Shown here piece after piece: positions 1 to 9,079 of a stretch of 39,651 nucleotides of DNA. The position numbers and the translations under genes were made by a program. This DNA comes from Mycolicibacterium sp. J2 (lineage in GTDB: Bacteria; Actinomycetota; Actinomycetes; Mycobacteriales; Mycobacteriaceae): positions 1-39,651 of the forward strand of contig NZ_JAPFPY010000040.1 in NCBI RefSeq assembly GCF_026240945.1, in the 5' to 3' direction. The notes under the pieces are model-generated. The model saw only the letters and a list, made by a program, of their open reading frames with translations, had not been told where the DNA came from and ran no database searches. Position 1 is the stretch's first letter. Each line of letters begins with the position of its first letter.

Positions 1-27
1 GGGTGGTGGCGGTTTTAGTTTGAGCGG

Positions 28-1068
28 GTGGGCGGCTCGGGTGTGGGCGCGTATATCGCGCAGGTGGACCGGGTGCTGGCCTCTGCCCAAGGTGTCTTCC
101 CCGCGGCCGGTGGCCCAGGCTCGGTGAGCAGCCAGGGCCCTGGTGTTCCTGCCGCTCCCGCCGATTCGGCGTTGAGTACCGGCGCCGGCAACGCCGGGGA
201 CGGCTATAAGCGCACCTGGGGCACCGTGACCGGCCTGGACGCTCACACCAACGGCACCTCGGCCGCCGGGGCCGCCGAAGGCCAGAACGGTCGCGCTGGT
301 GCCACCGGAGTGCGCCAGAGCGCGGCCAGCACCGCGGCCGCGATCGCACCGGCCACCGGTTCGCCGGCCGGGGTGAAAACGCTGGTGACCAGCATGGATG
401 ACCGTCTGGCCGCGATGCAGCGCCAGATCGAGTCGACCAAGGCCCAAAACCAGCTGCTCGCCACCCGGATGCGGCAGATGGCGATGGCCTACCGCCAGGC
501 CGCCCAGGCATCACCGGCGAGCATGTTCCGCGGGATGGGCGGGGGAATGGGCGGCGGCGGCGGGATGCCGTCGATGGGTATGGGTGGCGGCGGGGGCGGG
601 TTCCCCGGCATGGGCATGTTCTCGAAACTGCCCGGCATGCTCACCGGCCAAAACTCACGACAGGCCTCTGAACAGCTCACTTCTGACCTCTTCGGCCGGG
701 ACGGCAACGGCAGTGACCGCGCCAACCGGGCAGTCGCCTTCGCGAAATCGAAGCTGGGGGCGCCGTATGTGTGGGGCGCCGAAGGCCCCAACGCGTTTGA
801 CTGCTCTGGTTTGACTCAATGGGCCTACAGGCAGGCCGGGGTGAACATTCCCCGCACCACGTATGACCTGGTAAATGCTGGAACGCCCGTGAGTCGGGAG
901 AACATCCGCGCGGGCGACCTGATCTTGTGCAACTGGCAGAAAGGTCAGCCAGAGCACGTTGTGATGGCCGTTTCACCGACGACGGTGATCGAGGCGCCCA
1001 ACCGCCACGAGCGGGTCAAGTTCTCGCCGATCCCGTCCGGGCACCTGGTGATCCGGCGGGTCGCCTGA
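28..1068 (+). CDS. NlpC/P60 cell-wall peptidase of the ESX locus
   Basis: 346 aa. The C-terminal third (about residues 235-346) is an NlpC/P60 domain, which in this family cleaves D-Glu-mDAP bonds of peptidoglycan. The Cys is in DCSGL (C259), the His in PEHVV (H310) and a Glu in VIEAP (E322), so the triad is Cys-His-Glu with the same order and similar spacing as RipA. The N-terminal half looks helical and Ala/Gly-rich (about 110-155 could be coiled coil). It is followed by a Met/Gly-rich linker at about 165-200. No Sec signal peptide is visible, so export, if any, may be through ESX; that is inference. The start is a GTG after an in-frame TAG at 16-18 and has no strong Shine-Dalgarno, so it is uncertain. 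It lies upstream of eccB, as Rv3896c does in ESX-2. The local role could be wall remodelling for the secretion machine. Confidence 0.85.
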   Translation: MGGSGVGAYIAQVDRVLASAQGVFPAAGGPGSVSSQGPGVPAAPADSALSTGAGNAGDGYKRTWGTVTGLDAHTNGTSAAGAAEGQNGRAGATGVRQSAASTAAAIAPATGSPAGVKTLVTSMDDRLAAMQRQIESTKAQNQLLATRMRQMAMAYRQAAQASPASMFRGMGGGMGGGGGMPSMGMGGGGGGFPGMGMFSKLPGMLTGQNSRQASEQLTSDLFGRDGNGSDRANRAVAFAKSKLGAPYVWGAEGPNAFDCSGLTQWAYRQAGVNIPRTTYDLVNAGTPVSRENIRAGDLILCNWQKGQPEHVVMAVSPTTVIEAPNRHERVKFSPIPSGHLVIRRVA

Positions 1069-1104
1069 GGCAATCAGCCTCTCGGGATCATGCACGCCCG
1101 AGGC
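1067..1104 (+). promoter_or_regulatory. Two mutually exclusive hairpins between the peptidase gene and eccB
   Basis: GAGGC (1067-1071) can pair with GCCTC (1077-1081). The overlapping CTCGGG (1081-1086) can pair with CCCGAG (1097-1102), extendable with a bulge to GCCT/AGGC. Because GCCTC is shared, only one fold can form at a time. No U-tract follows either, so this may be a weak terminator or an attenuator-like element. The rest of the 206-bp gap up to eccB holds no gene that I can support. Confidence 0.3.
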
Positions 1105-1274
1105 CCTCTGGCGCTGATTTGGTGCAGTTCCCAGGTGTGCGGACCAGGCATCATAAGAGGTAAAAAGTGCGGAGCTTTGGGCGTCGCAGCTCGACGGTGA
1201 GCCGGTTTATGTTGAGTGGCGTGACCGAAGTTGACCGACGTTTCGTACATTGCGGGAATCCGGGGGCGGAGTAG

Positions 1275-2822
1275 ATGGCAGGCGAACGAGGCAGCGGCGT
1301 CAAGGACAAAGAGGTCGCGCGGCGGCGTCTGGGCCGAGGCTTGGGTTATGCCACGCGGGTACAGGTCACCGCGCACCAGTTCATGGCGCGCCGCGCTGCG
1401 CTGGGGATGACTCGCCGCCAGGTGCGCATGGAAGCCGAACCGGGTCGGCGGGAGTGGATGGCCGTGCTGGCCGGGCTCTCGATCGTCGTCGTGATTTGCA
1501 TGGGAGCGCTGTTCTGGTCGTTCATTCGGCCCGCGGGCTCGGTGGGTGGGTCCAAGATCATTGCCGATCAGGACAGCGGCGCGCTCTACGTCAACGTCGG
1601 CGACGTGCTTTACCCGGCCTTGAACTTGTCCTCGGCCCGGTTGATCGCTGGGCAGGCCGAGAACCCCGTCCGGGTGCGCCGCAGCGAGATCGACTCTCGA
1701 CCTCGCGGAGTGATGGTCGGCATTCCAGGCGCGCCGAATGTTATGAACGCCACGTCGCCGGGGGGGTCGTCATGGCTGGTCTGTGACGCGGTGACAAAGG
1801 CGTTCGGCGCGGGCGCACCGGAGCCGGTCACCGTGACGGTGATCGACGGGCGACCTGACCTGTCGGATCGTCGGAGGGTGCTCGATAAGTCCGATGGTGT
1901 GCTGCTGCGTTTCGGCACCGACGTGTGGTTGATTCGGGACGGTCGCCGGTCTCTGGTCGACGCAAGCCAGCGCCCCGTGCTCCTGGCGTTGGGCGTTACC
2001 GCCGAGGATCTCGCGGCGGCCCGGCCGATGAGCCAGGCGCTTCTCAACGCTATTCCGGTGGCGCCGCCGCTGACCGTGCCGGCGATCCCGGGCATGGGCA
2101 ATCCTGCTCCCTTCCCCGGCGCTCCGGGCCCGGTCGGCACGGTGGTGTCAACACCGCAGGTGGAAGGCAACACGACGTATTCGGTGGTGCTGCAGTCGGG
2201 GATGCAGACGATTTCGCCGATTGTGGCGCAGATCTTGCAGAACGCTGGCGGCAATCCCACCGGCGCAGTGCCGGTGATCGCCGGATCGGTGTTGTCACAG
2301 CTGCCGTCGGTCAACCGGATCGACACCTCGATCTACCCGGATGAACCACTGAAAGTGGTGGACACTCAAGCGAATCCGGCGACGTGCTGGTGGTGGGACA
2401 AGGGCGCGGGGGAGAACCGCAGTACCACCTCGGTCGTGTCGGGGGCGACCATCCCGGTGCCCGCCGAGCGTAGCGGCGACATCGTGAAACTGGTGCCGTC
2501 GGAGTCGACGGGTGGCCAGGTAGCCGACCAGGTCTACTTTGGGCCGGACTACTCCAACTACGTTGTCAGCACCGGGAACGGGGCGAGCGCGTCGACCAAG
2601 GAGTCAGCGTGGTGGCTCTCGGAGTCGGGCATCCGCTTCGGTGTACTGCGCGACCGGGAGACGTTGACCGCACTCGGCTTGAACGTGGAACCTCAGCCTG
2701 CCCCGTGGTCGGTACTGCGCTTGTTCGTAGCGGGGCCAACATTGTCGAAAGCTGATGCCTTGGTGCGTCACAACACGCTGCCGCTGGATCGCAACCCCGG
2801 AGCATTGGAGCAACCGAAGTGA
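1275..2822 (+). CDS. eccB: EccB, ESX type VII secretion core membrane protein
   Basis: 515 aa, the usual EccB length. The family hallmark TRVQVTAHQFMARR is at about residues 27-40. A single membrane helix follows at about 66-90 (VLAGLSIVVVICMGALFW). Then comes the periplasmic family signature around IIADQDSGALYVNVGDVLYP and EIDSRPRGVMVGIPGAP, and a WLVCD motif. EccB forms the periplasmic part of the ESX membrane complex with EccC, EccD and EccE. The ATG at 1275 follows GGAG at 1268-1271, a rather short spacing, and fits the conserved N-terminus. The stop overlaps the GTG start of eccC by four bases (GTGA), which implies translational coupling. Confidence 0.96.
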   Translation: MAGERGSGVKDKEVARRRLGRGLGYATRVQVTAHQFMARRAALGMTRRQVRMEAEPGRREWMAVLAGLSIVVVICMGALFWSFIRPAGSVGGSKIIADQDSGALYVNVGDVLYPALNLSSARLIAGQAENPVRVRRSEIDSRPRGVMVGIPGAPNVMNATSPGGSSWLVCDAVTKAFGAGAPEPVTVTVIDGRPDLSDRRRVLDKSDGVLLRFGTDVWLIRDGRRSLVDASQRPVLLALGVTAEDLAAARPMSQALLNAIPVAPPLTVPAIPGMGNPAPFPGAPGPVGTVVSTPQVEGNTTYSVVLQSGMQTISPIVAQILQNAGGNPTGAVPVIAGSVLSQLPSVNRIDTSIYPDEPLKVVDTQANPATCWWWDKGAGENRSTTSVVSGATIPVPAERSGDIVKLVPSESTGGQVADQVYFGPDYSNYVVSTGNGASASTKESAWWLSESGIRFGVLRDRETLTALGLNVEPQPAPWSVLRLFVAGPTLSKADALVRHNTLPLDRNPGALEQPK

Positions 2823-5800
2823 AGCAAGGATTCGTCCGGCCCAAGCCCACACCGCCGCCGGGAAGCGACCTCAAGCCCGAGCCGATCAAGCTGCTGACCC
2901 CCCTGAAAGTTCCACCGCCAGAGGGCAAATCGCCGTGGCTCATTGTGGTGGGCATCCTCGTCATCGGTCTGGTTGTCGGTATGGTGGCCGTGTCGTTCGC
3001 CTCTGGCGCCCGCACTTTTAACGGTGTGGGCGCGATCTTCCCGGTGTTCAGCATCCTCGGCATCGGCGCGATGCTGTTTGGTGGTCGGTTCAGCGGTGGT
3101 GGTCAGCAGATGAGCCGCGGCAAGCTCGATGCGATGCGGGCGCGGTTCCTCCTGGTCCTCGATGAGATGCGCGACCGGGTATCCGATTCGGCCGACAAGC
3201 TCGACGGAAACTACCGCTGGTATCACCCGCCGGTAGACACCTTGCTCGCGCAGGCCGGCGGACCGCGGATGTGGGAGCGCAACCCCAACGGCAAGGACAC
3301 CTGGTTCGGCGTCGCCCGCGTGGGGGTTGGTATGACCTCGCTGACCGAGGGCGGCGCGATCACGTTCAGTGAGCCTGATGACATGCCGACGGAGATCGAG
3401 CTCGAACCGGCCACCGGTAAGGCGCTGCAGGAGTTCGTCCGCTATCAGAGCGTCGCCTATGGCACCCCTGCACTGATTTCGCTGTTGGTTGAGCCGGGCT
3501 ACCGCATCACCGGTGAACGTGAGACCTCGTTGGGGCTCATGCGGGCGATCATCGCCCAGCTGGTGTTCTCGCACGGTCCGGATCATCTGCAACTGGTCGT
3601 GGTTACCGATGACGTCGACGAGTGGGAGTGGGTGAAGTGGTTGCCGCACAACGGCAATCCGCGGCAGCTCGACGGCGCAGGCCCGGCCCGCATGGTGTAC
3701 ACATCGGTCACCGAGTTCGCCAATAGCCAGTTCACTGACGCGGTGCGCCGCGGCGGTGCCTTCGTGCCGCGACACGCGGCCAGCCGCGACGCGGTGGCAC
3801 CGATGCCGCACACCGTGGTGGTCAGTGACATTGCCTCCGGTGGTTGGTATTCGGTGATGACGTCGACGGGGGTGCAGGGCTGGACGTTTTTCGACGTTCG
3901 TGGCGGGGTGCCGGCCTGCCAGGATGAGCGCGGGGCCCGCACGCTTCGCCTCAATGAGAGTGGCGTCATTGACGCGGTGCCCCGCGATGGGACCTGGGCA
4001 GCCGATGCTGAGGAGGGCTTTCAGTTCTTCGCGATCGCCGATCAGTTGGACCGATACGAGGCTGAGCAGCTGGCCCAACTGATTGCACGGTCGCGTATCG
4101 CTGAGCCGTATGAAGACATCGGTGACGAGGTAAGCGATTTCAAGCGCCCCCGCGACATCCTGTCTTACTACGGTGTCACCGACGCGGCTGCCATTGACTT
4201 CGACGCCCTGTGGGGCTCGCGACGCGATATCAACTCACCGGAGAATCTGCGCGTGCCGTTCGGAGTACGCGCCGACAACGGCGAGTTGGTCTTCGTCGAC
4301 GTCAAAGACATGAACCAAGGCGGCGACGGCCCGCACGGGCTGATGTCGGGCACAACGGGGTCTGGTAAGACCACCGCGATCCGCACGCTGCTGCTCTCGG
4401 CGGTTCTCGCGCATCCTCCGGAGAACTTGCAGATGGTTCTCGCCGACTGCAAGGGCGGTGCGGGCGTGAAGCCCTTCGAGGGCACCCCGCACGTTCCGCA
4501 CATCATCACCGACCTGGAAGACGATCAGGTGCTGATGGACCGGTTCGTCACTGCGATGTGGGGTGAGATTGCGCGCCGTAAGCAGGTGTGTAGCACTGTG
4601 GGCGCCGATGATGCCTACGAGTACAACCAGATCCGCGCCGAGCGTGCGGCCCGCGGTGAGTACCTGGAGCCGTTGCCCCGCTTATGGGTCGTGCTCGATG
4701 AGTTCAAGGAAGCATTCGCGATCAAGCCGGATCTTCCTTTAGTGCTCGACCAGATCGGCCGCCAAGGCCGCTCCCTGTGGGTGCACATGTTGTTGGCTAG
4801 CCAGGACATCGACGCCCGCGCAGAGAAGCTGCTGGAGAACGTCGGCTACCGGCTGGTGTTGCGGCAGAACACGTCAGCCAGCGCATCGGCGGCCGGCGTC
4901 CCGCAGGCGGTCAACCTGCCCCGCGAGGTCGGTGTGGGGTACATGCGCACCGGCTCGGCCGACGAGCTCGTCCGGTTCCGGGCCGAGTCGCTGTGGCGCG
5001 ACTACCGTCGCCCAGGCGCGGACAGTGACGACGTTATTGAAGCCACGTCGTCGTCGGACACATACCTTGAGCCGCAGTTGTTCACGACATCGTGGGTGCC
5101 GCTGCCCGAACACCTGACGGAGCAGGTGCCGGCGGAGACAACCACTGTGGTCGAGTCGGTGGAAGAGGACGACGAGGACGACGCGCTGCGCAAGCCAAAG
5201 ATCGGTCCGGTGATTCTCGACCAGCTGCGCACCTACAACTTCACGCCGCAGGTCCTCTGGCAGCCCCCGCTGGACGTGCCCCACCCCATTGACCAGATCG
5301 TCAACATGTATCTCGGCCGACGATGGGACGAGAACTACGGCGCCACACCGGATCTGATCTTCCCGATCGGTATCGTGGACCGGCCCTACAAGCAGGATCA
5401 GCACCCCTTGCTGGTCAACACGACGGCCGACGGCGCCAATCAGCTCATCGTGGGTGTGCGATCCTCAGGCAAGACCACCGCACTGCAGACCCTGATCTGC
5501 GCCGCAGCGATGACCCATACCCCCGAACAAATCCAGTTCTACTGCCTGGCGCTGTCCTCTCGTGCCCTGGACACCGTTGCCGGCCTGCCCCACGTCGGCG
5601 GTGTGGCCGGCGCCCTGGACGAGGACGGCATTCGCCGCACCATCTCCGAGATGCTGGAGCTGCTTGAGCGTCGGCAACGCAGCTTCCCGGCATGCGGTAT
5701 CAGCTCGATGCAGGACCTGCGTGACCGCAAGTTCCGGGGCGCTCCTGGTGCGGTCCCCGACGACCCGTACGGTGACGTGTATCTCGTCGTCGACAACTAC

Positions 5801-7024
5801 GCCGCCCTCACCGCGGAAGCCTCGACGATCCGCAACAAGGACATTCTGTCGGCGCAGATTCAGAAGCTCGTCGGCGAGGGCACGAGCTTCGGTATCCATG
5901 TGATCATTTCCGTGGGCCGCGATATCGATCTCCCCCCGCGGATGCGCGGGTCCTGGCCGCAACGCGTGGAACTCAAGCTGCAAGGCCCCGAGGACGCAAA
6001 GCTGTTGCGCGGCAAGCTCACCGACGCGGTGCCTTCGGGCAAGCCGGGCCGGGGCATGGTGGCCCAGAACTACGTGCGCCTGGGTGCTGAGGAGGAGGGC
6101 CTGCACACCCTGATCGCCCGGCCGGCGCTGAGCGGCACACCCACTTCGGAGTTCCGGTCCGACAGCGTGGTTGAGGCCGTGCGCCGCGTGGCGGCCAAGT
6201 ACCGGCCCGCCCCGCCCGTGCGTCAACTGCCTACCGCGGTCACGCTGTCTGAGCTGCAGGCGCGCGCCGAGCGTGAGAAGCACGTCGGTATGGCCTGGGC
6301 AGTCAATGAGCGTGACCAGCTGGTCGGCCTCGATAAAGATTCGCCCTTCCTGGTCATCACTGGACGTGAGAAGAGTGGGCGCACCAACGCCCTCTCGGCG
6401 ATTCTGCGGGAGATCGGCCGGGTCTACGCGCCAGGTTCGAGCAGCGCGGTTCCTGACCCGCGCGACACGCGTCCCCGCGCACAGGTGTGGTTGATCAGCC
6501 CGCGCCGCGAACTGCTGCGTGTGCTGGGCAAGGATTACCTGGAACGCTTCACCTACCGCAACGACGAGATGGGGCCATGGGCGGCTGAACTCAACCGCAT
6601 CTTGTCAGCCAGGCTGCCCGAAGCGGGACTCGACGTCGACGCGAGCTTGGAGCAGCGGTGGTCGGGCCCGGAGGTGTTCCTGATCGTTGACGACGCCGAT
6701 CGCCTCCCCCCCGGCTACGACGCGCCACTGCGCGAGCTGGTGCCGGCTGCGAACGCCGCCGCCGATGTGGGCCTGCGCGTTGTGTATGCCCGCCGCTTCG
6801 GCGGGTGGGCGGGAGCCGACCGCGCCGATCCGCTGCTGGGCGCGATGAAGCAAGCTAACGCGCCGCTACTGGTGATGGATTCTGACACCGAAGAGGGCTA
6901 TGTGCGCGGTCGCTGGCGTGGCCACCCGATGCCCGTCGGCCGAGGATTCTTGATGGATACCGGTGAATCGGGACTTTACGTTCAAGTTGGCCATGACAGT
7001 TCGCCGGCAGGTGGTGGGAATTGA
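2819..7024 (+). CDS. eccC: EccC, three-domain FtsK/SpoIIIE ATPase of the ESX system
   Basis: 1401 aa, a fused EccCa+EccCb as in ESX-2, -3 and -5. Two membrane helices lie at about residues 40-85, followed by the DUF and three P-loop domains. Walker A1 is GTTGSGKT (511-518) with a complete Walker B and catalytic Glu (VVLDEF, D627-E628). Walker A2 is GVRSSGKT (879-886), but its Walker B reads VVDNY and lacks the Glu. The third is GREKSGRT (1182-1189), where the Walker lysine is Arg, with VDDAD as Walker B. So only domain 1 looks fully catalytic, in line with family knowledge that domain 1 drives secretion and the later domains bind substrate. The start is GTG, overlapping the eccB stop. It recruits Esx and PE/PPE substrates through their C-terminal YxxxD/E signals. 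Confidence 0.97.
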   Translation: MKQGFVRPKPTPPPGSDLKPEPIKLLTPLKVPPPEGKSPWLIVVGILVIGLVVGMVAVSFASGARTFNGVGAIFPVFSILGIGAMLFGGRFSGGGQQMSRGKLDAMRARFLLVLDEMRDRVSDSADKLDGNYRWYHPPVDTLLAQAGGPRMWERNPNGKDTWFGVARVGVGMTSLTEGGAITFSEPDDMPTEIELEPATGKALQEFVRYQSVAYGTPALISLLVEPGYRITGERETSLGLMRAIIAQLVFSHGPDHLQLVVVTDDVDEWEWVKWLPHNGNPRQLDGAGPARMVYTSVTEFANSQFTDAVRRGGAFVPRHAASRDAVAPMPHTVVVSDIASGGWYSVMTSTGVQGWTFFDVRGGVPACQDERGARTLRLNESGVIDAVPRDGTWAADAEEGFQFFAIADQLDRYEAEQLAQLIARSRIAEPYEDIGDEVSDFKRPRDILSYYGVTDAAAIDFDALWGSRRDINSPENLRVPFGVRADNGELVFVDVKDMNQGGDGPHGLMSGTTGSGKTTAIRTLLLSAVLAHPPENLQMVLADCKGGAGVKPFEGTPHVPHIITDLEDDQVLMDRFVTAMWGEIARRKQVCSTVGADDAYEYNQIRAERAARGEYLEPLPRLWVVLDEFKEAFAIKPDLPLVLDQIGRQGRSLWVHMLLASQDIDARAEKLLENVGYRLVLRQNTSASASAAGVPQAVNLPREVGVGYMRTGSADELVRFRAESLWRDYRRPGADSDDVIEATSSSDTYLEPQLFTTSWVPLPEHLTEQVPAETTTVVESVEEDDEDDALRKPKIGPVILDQLRTYNFTPQVLWQPPLDVPHPIDQIVNMYLGRRWDENYGATPDLIFPIGIVDRPYKQDQHPLLVNTTADGANQLIVGVRSSGKTTALQTLICAAAMTHTPEQIQFYCLALSSRALDTVAGLPHVGGVAGALDEDGIRRTISEMLELLERRQRSFPACGISSMQDLRDRKFRGAPGAVPDDPYGDVYLVVDNYAALTAEASTIRNKDILSAQIQKLVGEGTSFGIHVIISVGRDIDLPPRMRGSWPQRVELKLQGPEDAKLLRGKLTDAVPSGKPGRGMVAQNYVRLGAEEEGLHTLIARPALSGTPTSEFRSDSVVEAVRRVAAKYRPAPPVRQLPTAVTLSELQARAEREKHVGMAWAVNERDQLVGLDKDSPFLVITGREKSGRTNALSAILREIGRVYAPGSSSAVPDPRDTRPRAQVWLISPRRELLRVLGKDYLERFTYRNDEMGPWAAELNRILSARLPEAGLDVDASLEQRWSGPEVFLIVDDADRLPPGYDAPLRELVPAANAAADVGLRVVYARRFGGWAGADRADPLLGAMKQANAPLLVMDSDTEEGYVRGRWRGHPMPVGRGFLMDTGESGLYVQVGHDSSPAGGGN

Positions 7025-7056
7025 TTTGGCGCACCGCACTCACCCAAAACTGCCGG

Positions 7057-7062
7057 TACACT
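7057..7062 (+). promoter_or_regulatory. Possible -10 element (TACACT) upstream of the PE gene
   Basis: TACACT lies 41 bases before the PE start in the 78-bp gap after eccC and fits the mycobacterial SigA -10 pattern TANNNT. No good -35 is present at 17-18 bp, so this is a weak call. A separate promoter for the secreted substrates would make sense, because they are needed in larger amounts than the machine. Confidence 0.25.
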
Positions 7063-7102
7063 CGTATTGGAATTTCGACGCGACACGAGGGGGTCACGTT
7101 TC

Positions 7103-7399
7103 ATGTTTGTCACTGCTGAACCACTGGAAATGGGTGGCACGGCCGGCACCTTAACGGCACTGACTTCGGCTTTCACCAGCGGAAACGCCTCAGCTGCGGC
7201 GCCGACTACCGCCGTTGCGCCAGGGCAGGCCAACGAGACCGCGATGCTACTCTCGGCGGCCTTTGGCACCCATGGATCGCTGTACCAGGCGATGGCGGGG
7301 ATGGCGTCGGCCTGGCATGGGATGTTTGCCGGTGCGCTTGGCACGTCCGGTGCCAGCTACGCCGCTACCGAGGCGCTCAACGCAGCGGCGTCGCTGTAA
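7103..7399 (+). CDS. PE family protein, ESX substrate
   Basis: 98 aa, the size of a bare PE domain with no C-terminal extension, like PE35 or PE36. Two long Ala-rich helices are predicted, and near the C-terminus YAATE matches the YxxxD/E type VII export signal. The ATG at 7103 (MFVTAEPLEM) follows GAGGGGG at 7087-7093 and gives the canonical PE start. An upstream in-frame ATG at 7067 would add 12 residues that do not fit the family. It should pair with the PPE protein encoded ten bases downstream, and the dimer would be held soluble by EspG. Confidence 0.93.
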   Translation: MFVTAEPLEMGGTAGTLTALTSAFTSGNASAAAPTTAVAPGQANETAMLLSAAFGTHGSLYQAMAGMASAWHGMFAGALGTSGASYAATEALNAAASL

Positions 7400-7408
7400 C
7401 AGACCCTC

Positions 7409-8593
7409 ATGGTTGAGTATGGAGCCTTGCCGCCGGAGATTAACTCCGCGCGTGCCTATGCCGGACCGCAGTCGGCGCCGCTGACTGCGGCGGCGGCGGC
7501 GTGGCAGGCGTTGGCGGCCAATCTCGCGAGCAACGCCGCTGCCTTGAACTCGGCAATCATGGCGCTGCTCGGCGGGGGTTGGCAGGGGCCTTCCTCGGCA
7601 ATGATGGCTGCTGGCGGGGCGGAGAACGTGCGCTGGCTTTTCCAGGCCGCAACCCAGGCCCAGGAAACCGCCTTGCAGGCGGAGCAAGCAGCGCTGGCGA
7701 TTGAGGCGGCGCACGCCGGCTCAGTGCCTCCCCCCGTCATCGAGGCGAACCGGAATTTGCTCCAAGCCCTCATCGCGTCGAACTTCATGGGGGTCAACTC
7801 CGGTGCCATCGCCGCATGCGTCGCCGCGTACGACGAGATGTGGTCACAGGACGCGACGACGATGTACGGGTTCAGCGCCGATGCCGCCGGGATCGTTGGC
7901 TCATTGGTCCCGTTCATGCCGCCCGCGCCGACAGTCAACCCGGGTGGCTTCGCCAGCCAGGCTGCCGCCGTCGCACAGGCTGGGGGAACGGCGGCGGGTC
8001 AGGCGGGCCAGAACGCAGCGACCGCTGGGCAGTCGACGGCCAGCATGGGCGGCGACAGCGCCAGCTCCATCATGTCGATGGCCCCGCAGTTCATGAGTGC
8101 TGTTCCGCAGGCCTTGCAAGGTCTGGCCCAGCCGCTCATGGGTGGCATGGGCAACCCGCTCCAGAGCCTCGGCGGCTTTCAGTCGCTGCTGTCGCCGTTC
8201 ATGTCCATGATGAACCCCACCATGGGCGGTATCGGCGGTACCGGTGCGCTGACCTCAGCGGCATCGGCTTTGGGCCCGGCAGGGGGGCTTGGCGGCGGCT
8301 TTGGCGGCGGTGGCATGGGTGCTCTGTCCGCCGGCCTGGGCGGTGCCCGCAGTCTGGGCGGGTTGTCGGTTCCGGCCACGTGGGCCGCCAGTGCCCAATC
8401 GGGTGGGGGCAGTGCTGCCCCGATCTCGGCTACCGGCGGGGCCAGCGCCGGCGCGGCACCCTCTACCGCCAGCGGCGGGGTGGGCGGTGCCGGGGGTGCG
8501 GCTCCCATGGCAGCCATGCAGGGCAAAGAGAACTCCTCGGGCAATGGCCCGTCCTATGGCGCGCCGGTGCGCGTCCTTCCGAGACCGCGCTGA
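7409..8593 (+). CDS. PPE family protein, ESX substrate and EspG client
   Basis: 394 aa. The N-terminal ~175 residues form the PPE helical domain: LPPEINSARAYAG at residues 7-19, the WQGPSS turn (WxG-like) at about 58-63, and hydrophobic helices 4-5 whose tip is the EspG-binding site in this family. After VNPGG (about residue 175) the protein becomes Gly/Ser/Ala/Met-rich and probably disordered, with no recognisable C-terminal domain. The ATG is only nine bases after the PE stop and lacks a clear Shine-Dalgarno, so expression is probably coupled to PE. The paired PE supplies the YxxxE signal. The Gly/Met-rich tail resembles the linker of the NlpC/P60 protein at the head of the locus. Confidence 0.95.
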   Translation: MVEYGALPPEINSARAYAGPQSAPLTAAAAAWQALAANLASNAAALNSAIMALLGGGWQGPSSAMMAAGGAENVRWLFQAATQAQETALQAEQAALAIEAAHAGSVPPPVIEANRNLLQALIASNFMGVNSGAIAACVAAYDEMWSQDATTMYGFSADAAGIVGSLVPFMPPAPTVNPGGFASQAAAVAQAGGTAAGQAGQNAATAGQSTASMGGDSASSIMSMAPQFMSAVPQALQGLAQPLMGGMGNPLQSLGGFQSLLSPFMSMMNPTMGGIGGTGALTSAASALGPAGGLGGGFGGGGMGALSAGLGGARSLGGLSVPATWAASAQSGGGSAAPISATGGASAGAAPSTASGGVGGAGGAAPMAAMQGKENSSGNGPSYGAPVRVLPRPR

Positions 8594-8741
8594 CCGGGGC
8601 ACCGGCGGATACCGAAGGGGGTCGGGAACTCACATCACGAAAAGTTTTTTGGCGCATTGCTATCCGCGGCGCCGCCAGGACACGATTAATACGTCCAAGC
8701 AAATGGCCAGCATTTCAATCGATCAACCCAGGAGCAAATAG
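8594..8741 (+). promoter_or_regulatory. Leader region before the Esx pair
   Basis: A 148-bp gene-free stretch with an AT-rich part (about 8639-8700) in a GC-rich surround. It ends in a clear AGGAG (8730-8734) seven bases before the EsxB-like ATG. I cannot assign -10/-35 boxes with confidence. The length, composition and strong ribosome site suggest a dedicated promoter or 5' leader for the two Esx genes. Confidence 0.3.
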
Positions 8742-9035
8742 ATGTCCAAGTTCATGACCGACCCGGATGCGATGCGGGATTACTCGGGCCGTTTCGGCAA
8801 CCACGCCACCACGATCGCTGATGACGCGAAGAAGGCCTACGCGTCGTCACAGAACATCTCGGGGGCGGGCTGGGATGGCGACGCCGACAAGACGTCGATG
8901 CTGACGGTGGAAGAGATGATGCGCGCGTTCCGCAACATCGAGAATCAGATGCACTTCGTCAGCGACAATCTGCGCACCTCGGCCGACACCTACGAGCAGC
9001 AGGAGCACGCCAACAGCGCCGCGCTCAAGTCCTGA
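8742..9035 (+). CDS. WXG100 protein, EsxB (CFP-10)-like secreted partner
   Basis: 97 aa, typical WXG100 length. WDG at about residues 44-46 is the WxG turn between two helices, and YEQQE near the C-terminus matches YxxxD/E, the signal recognised by EccC. That makes this the EsxB-type member of the heterodimer. The ATG is placed by AGGAG seven bases upstream. The partner gene starts 44 bp downstream, after which a strong terminator ends this two-gene unit. Expected role: secreted as a heterodimer, also activating or multimerising EccC (family knowledge). Confidence 0.95.
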   Translation: MSKFMTDPDAMRDYSGRFGNHATTIADDAKKAYASSQNISGAGWDGDADKTSMLTVEEMMRAFRNIENQMHFVSDNLRTSADTYEQQEHANSAALKS

Positions 9036-9079
9036 TCCATCGTCACTCATATCCCTTCGCAGACAAGGACATTCACACC

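Noticed and set aside
1..23. Tail of an upstream gene (frame ending at TGA 21-23)
   Set aside because: Only about six codons are visible; several frames are possible, so no gene can be supported.
2768..4078. 436-aa open frame on the minus strand opposite eccC
   Set aside because: Shadow of eccC in GC-rich DNA: His/Arg-rich text, no domain, no ribosome site.
5465..6283. 272-aa minus-strand frame inside eccC
   Set aside because: Antisense to the well-supported ATPase domains 2 and 3; composition typical of reverse-frame translation.
8561..8607. Inverted repeat GCGCCGGTGC / GCACCGGCG around the PPE stop as a terminator
   Set aside because: The loop is about 28 bases and no U-tract follows; likely chance in GC-rich sequence.
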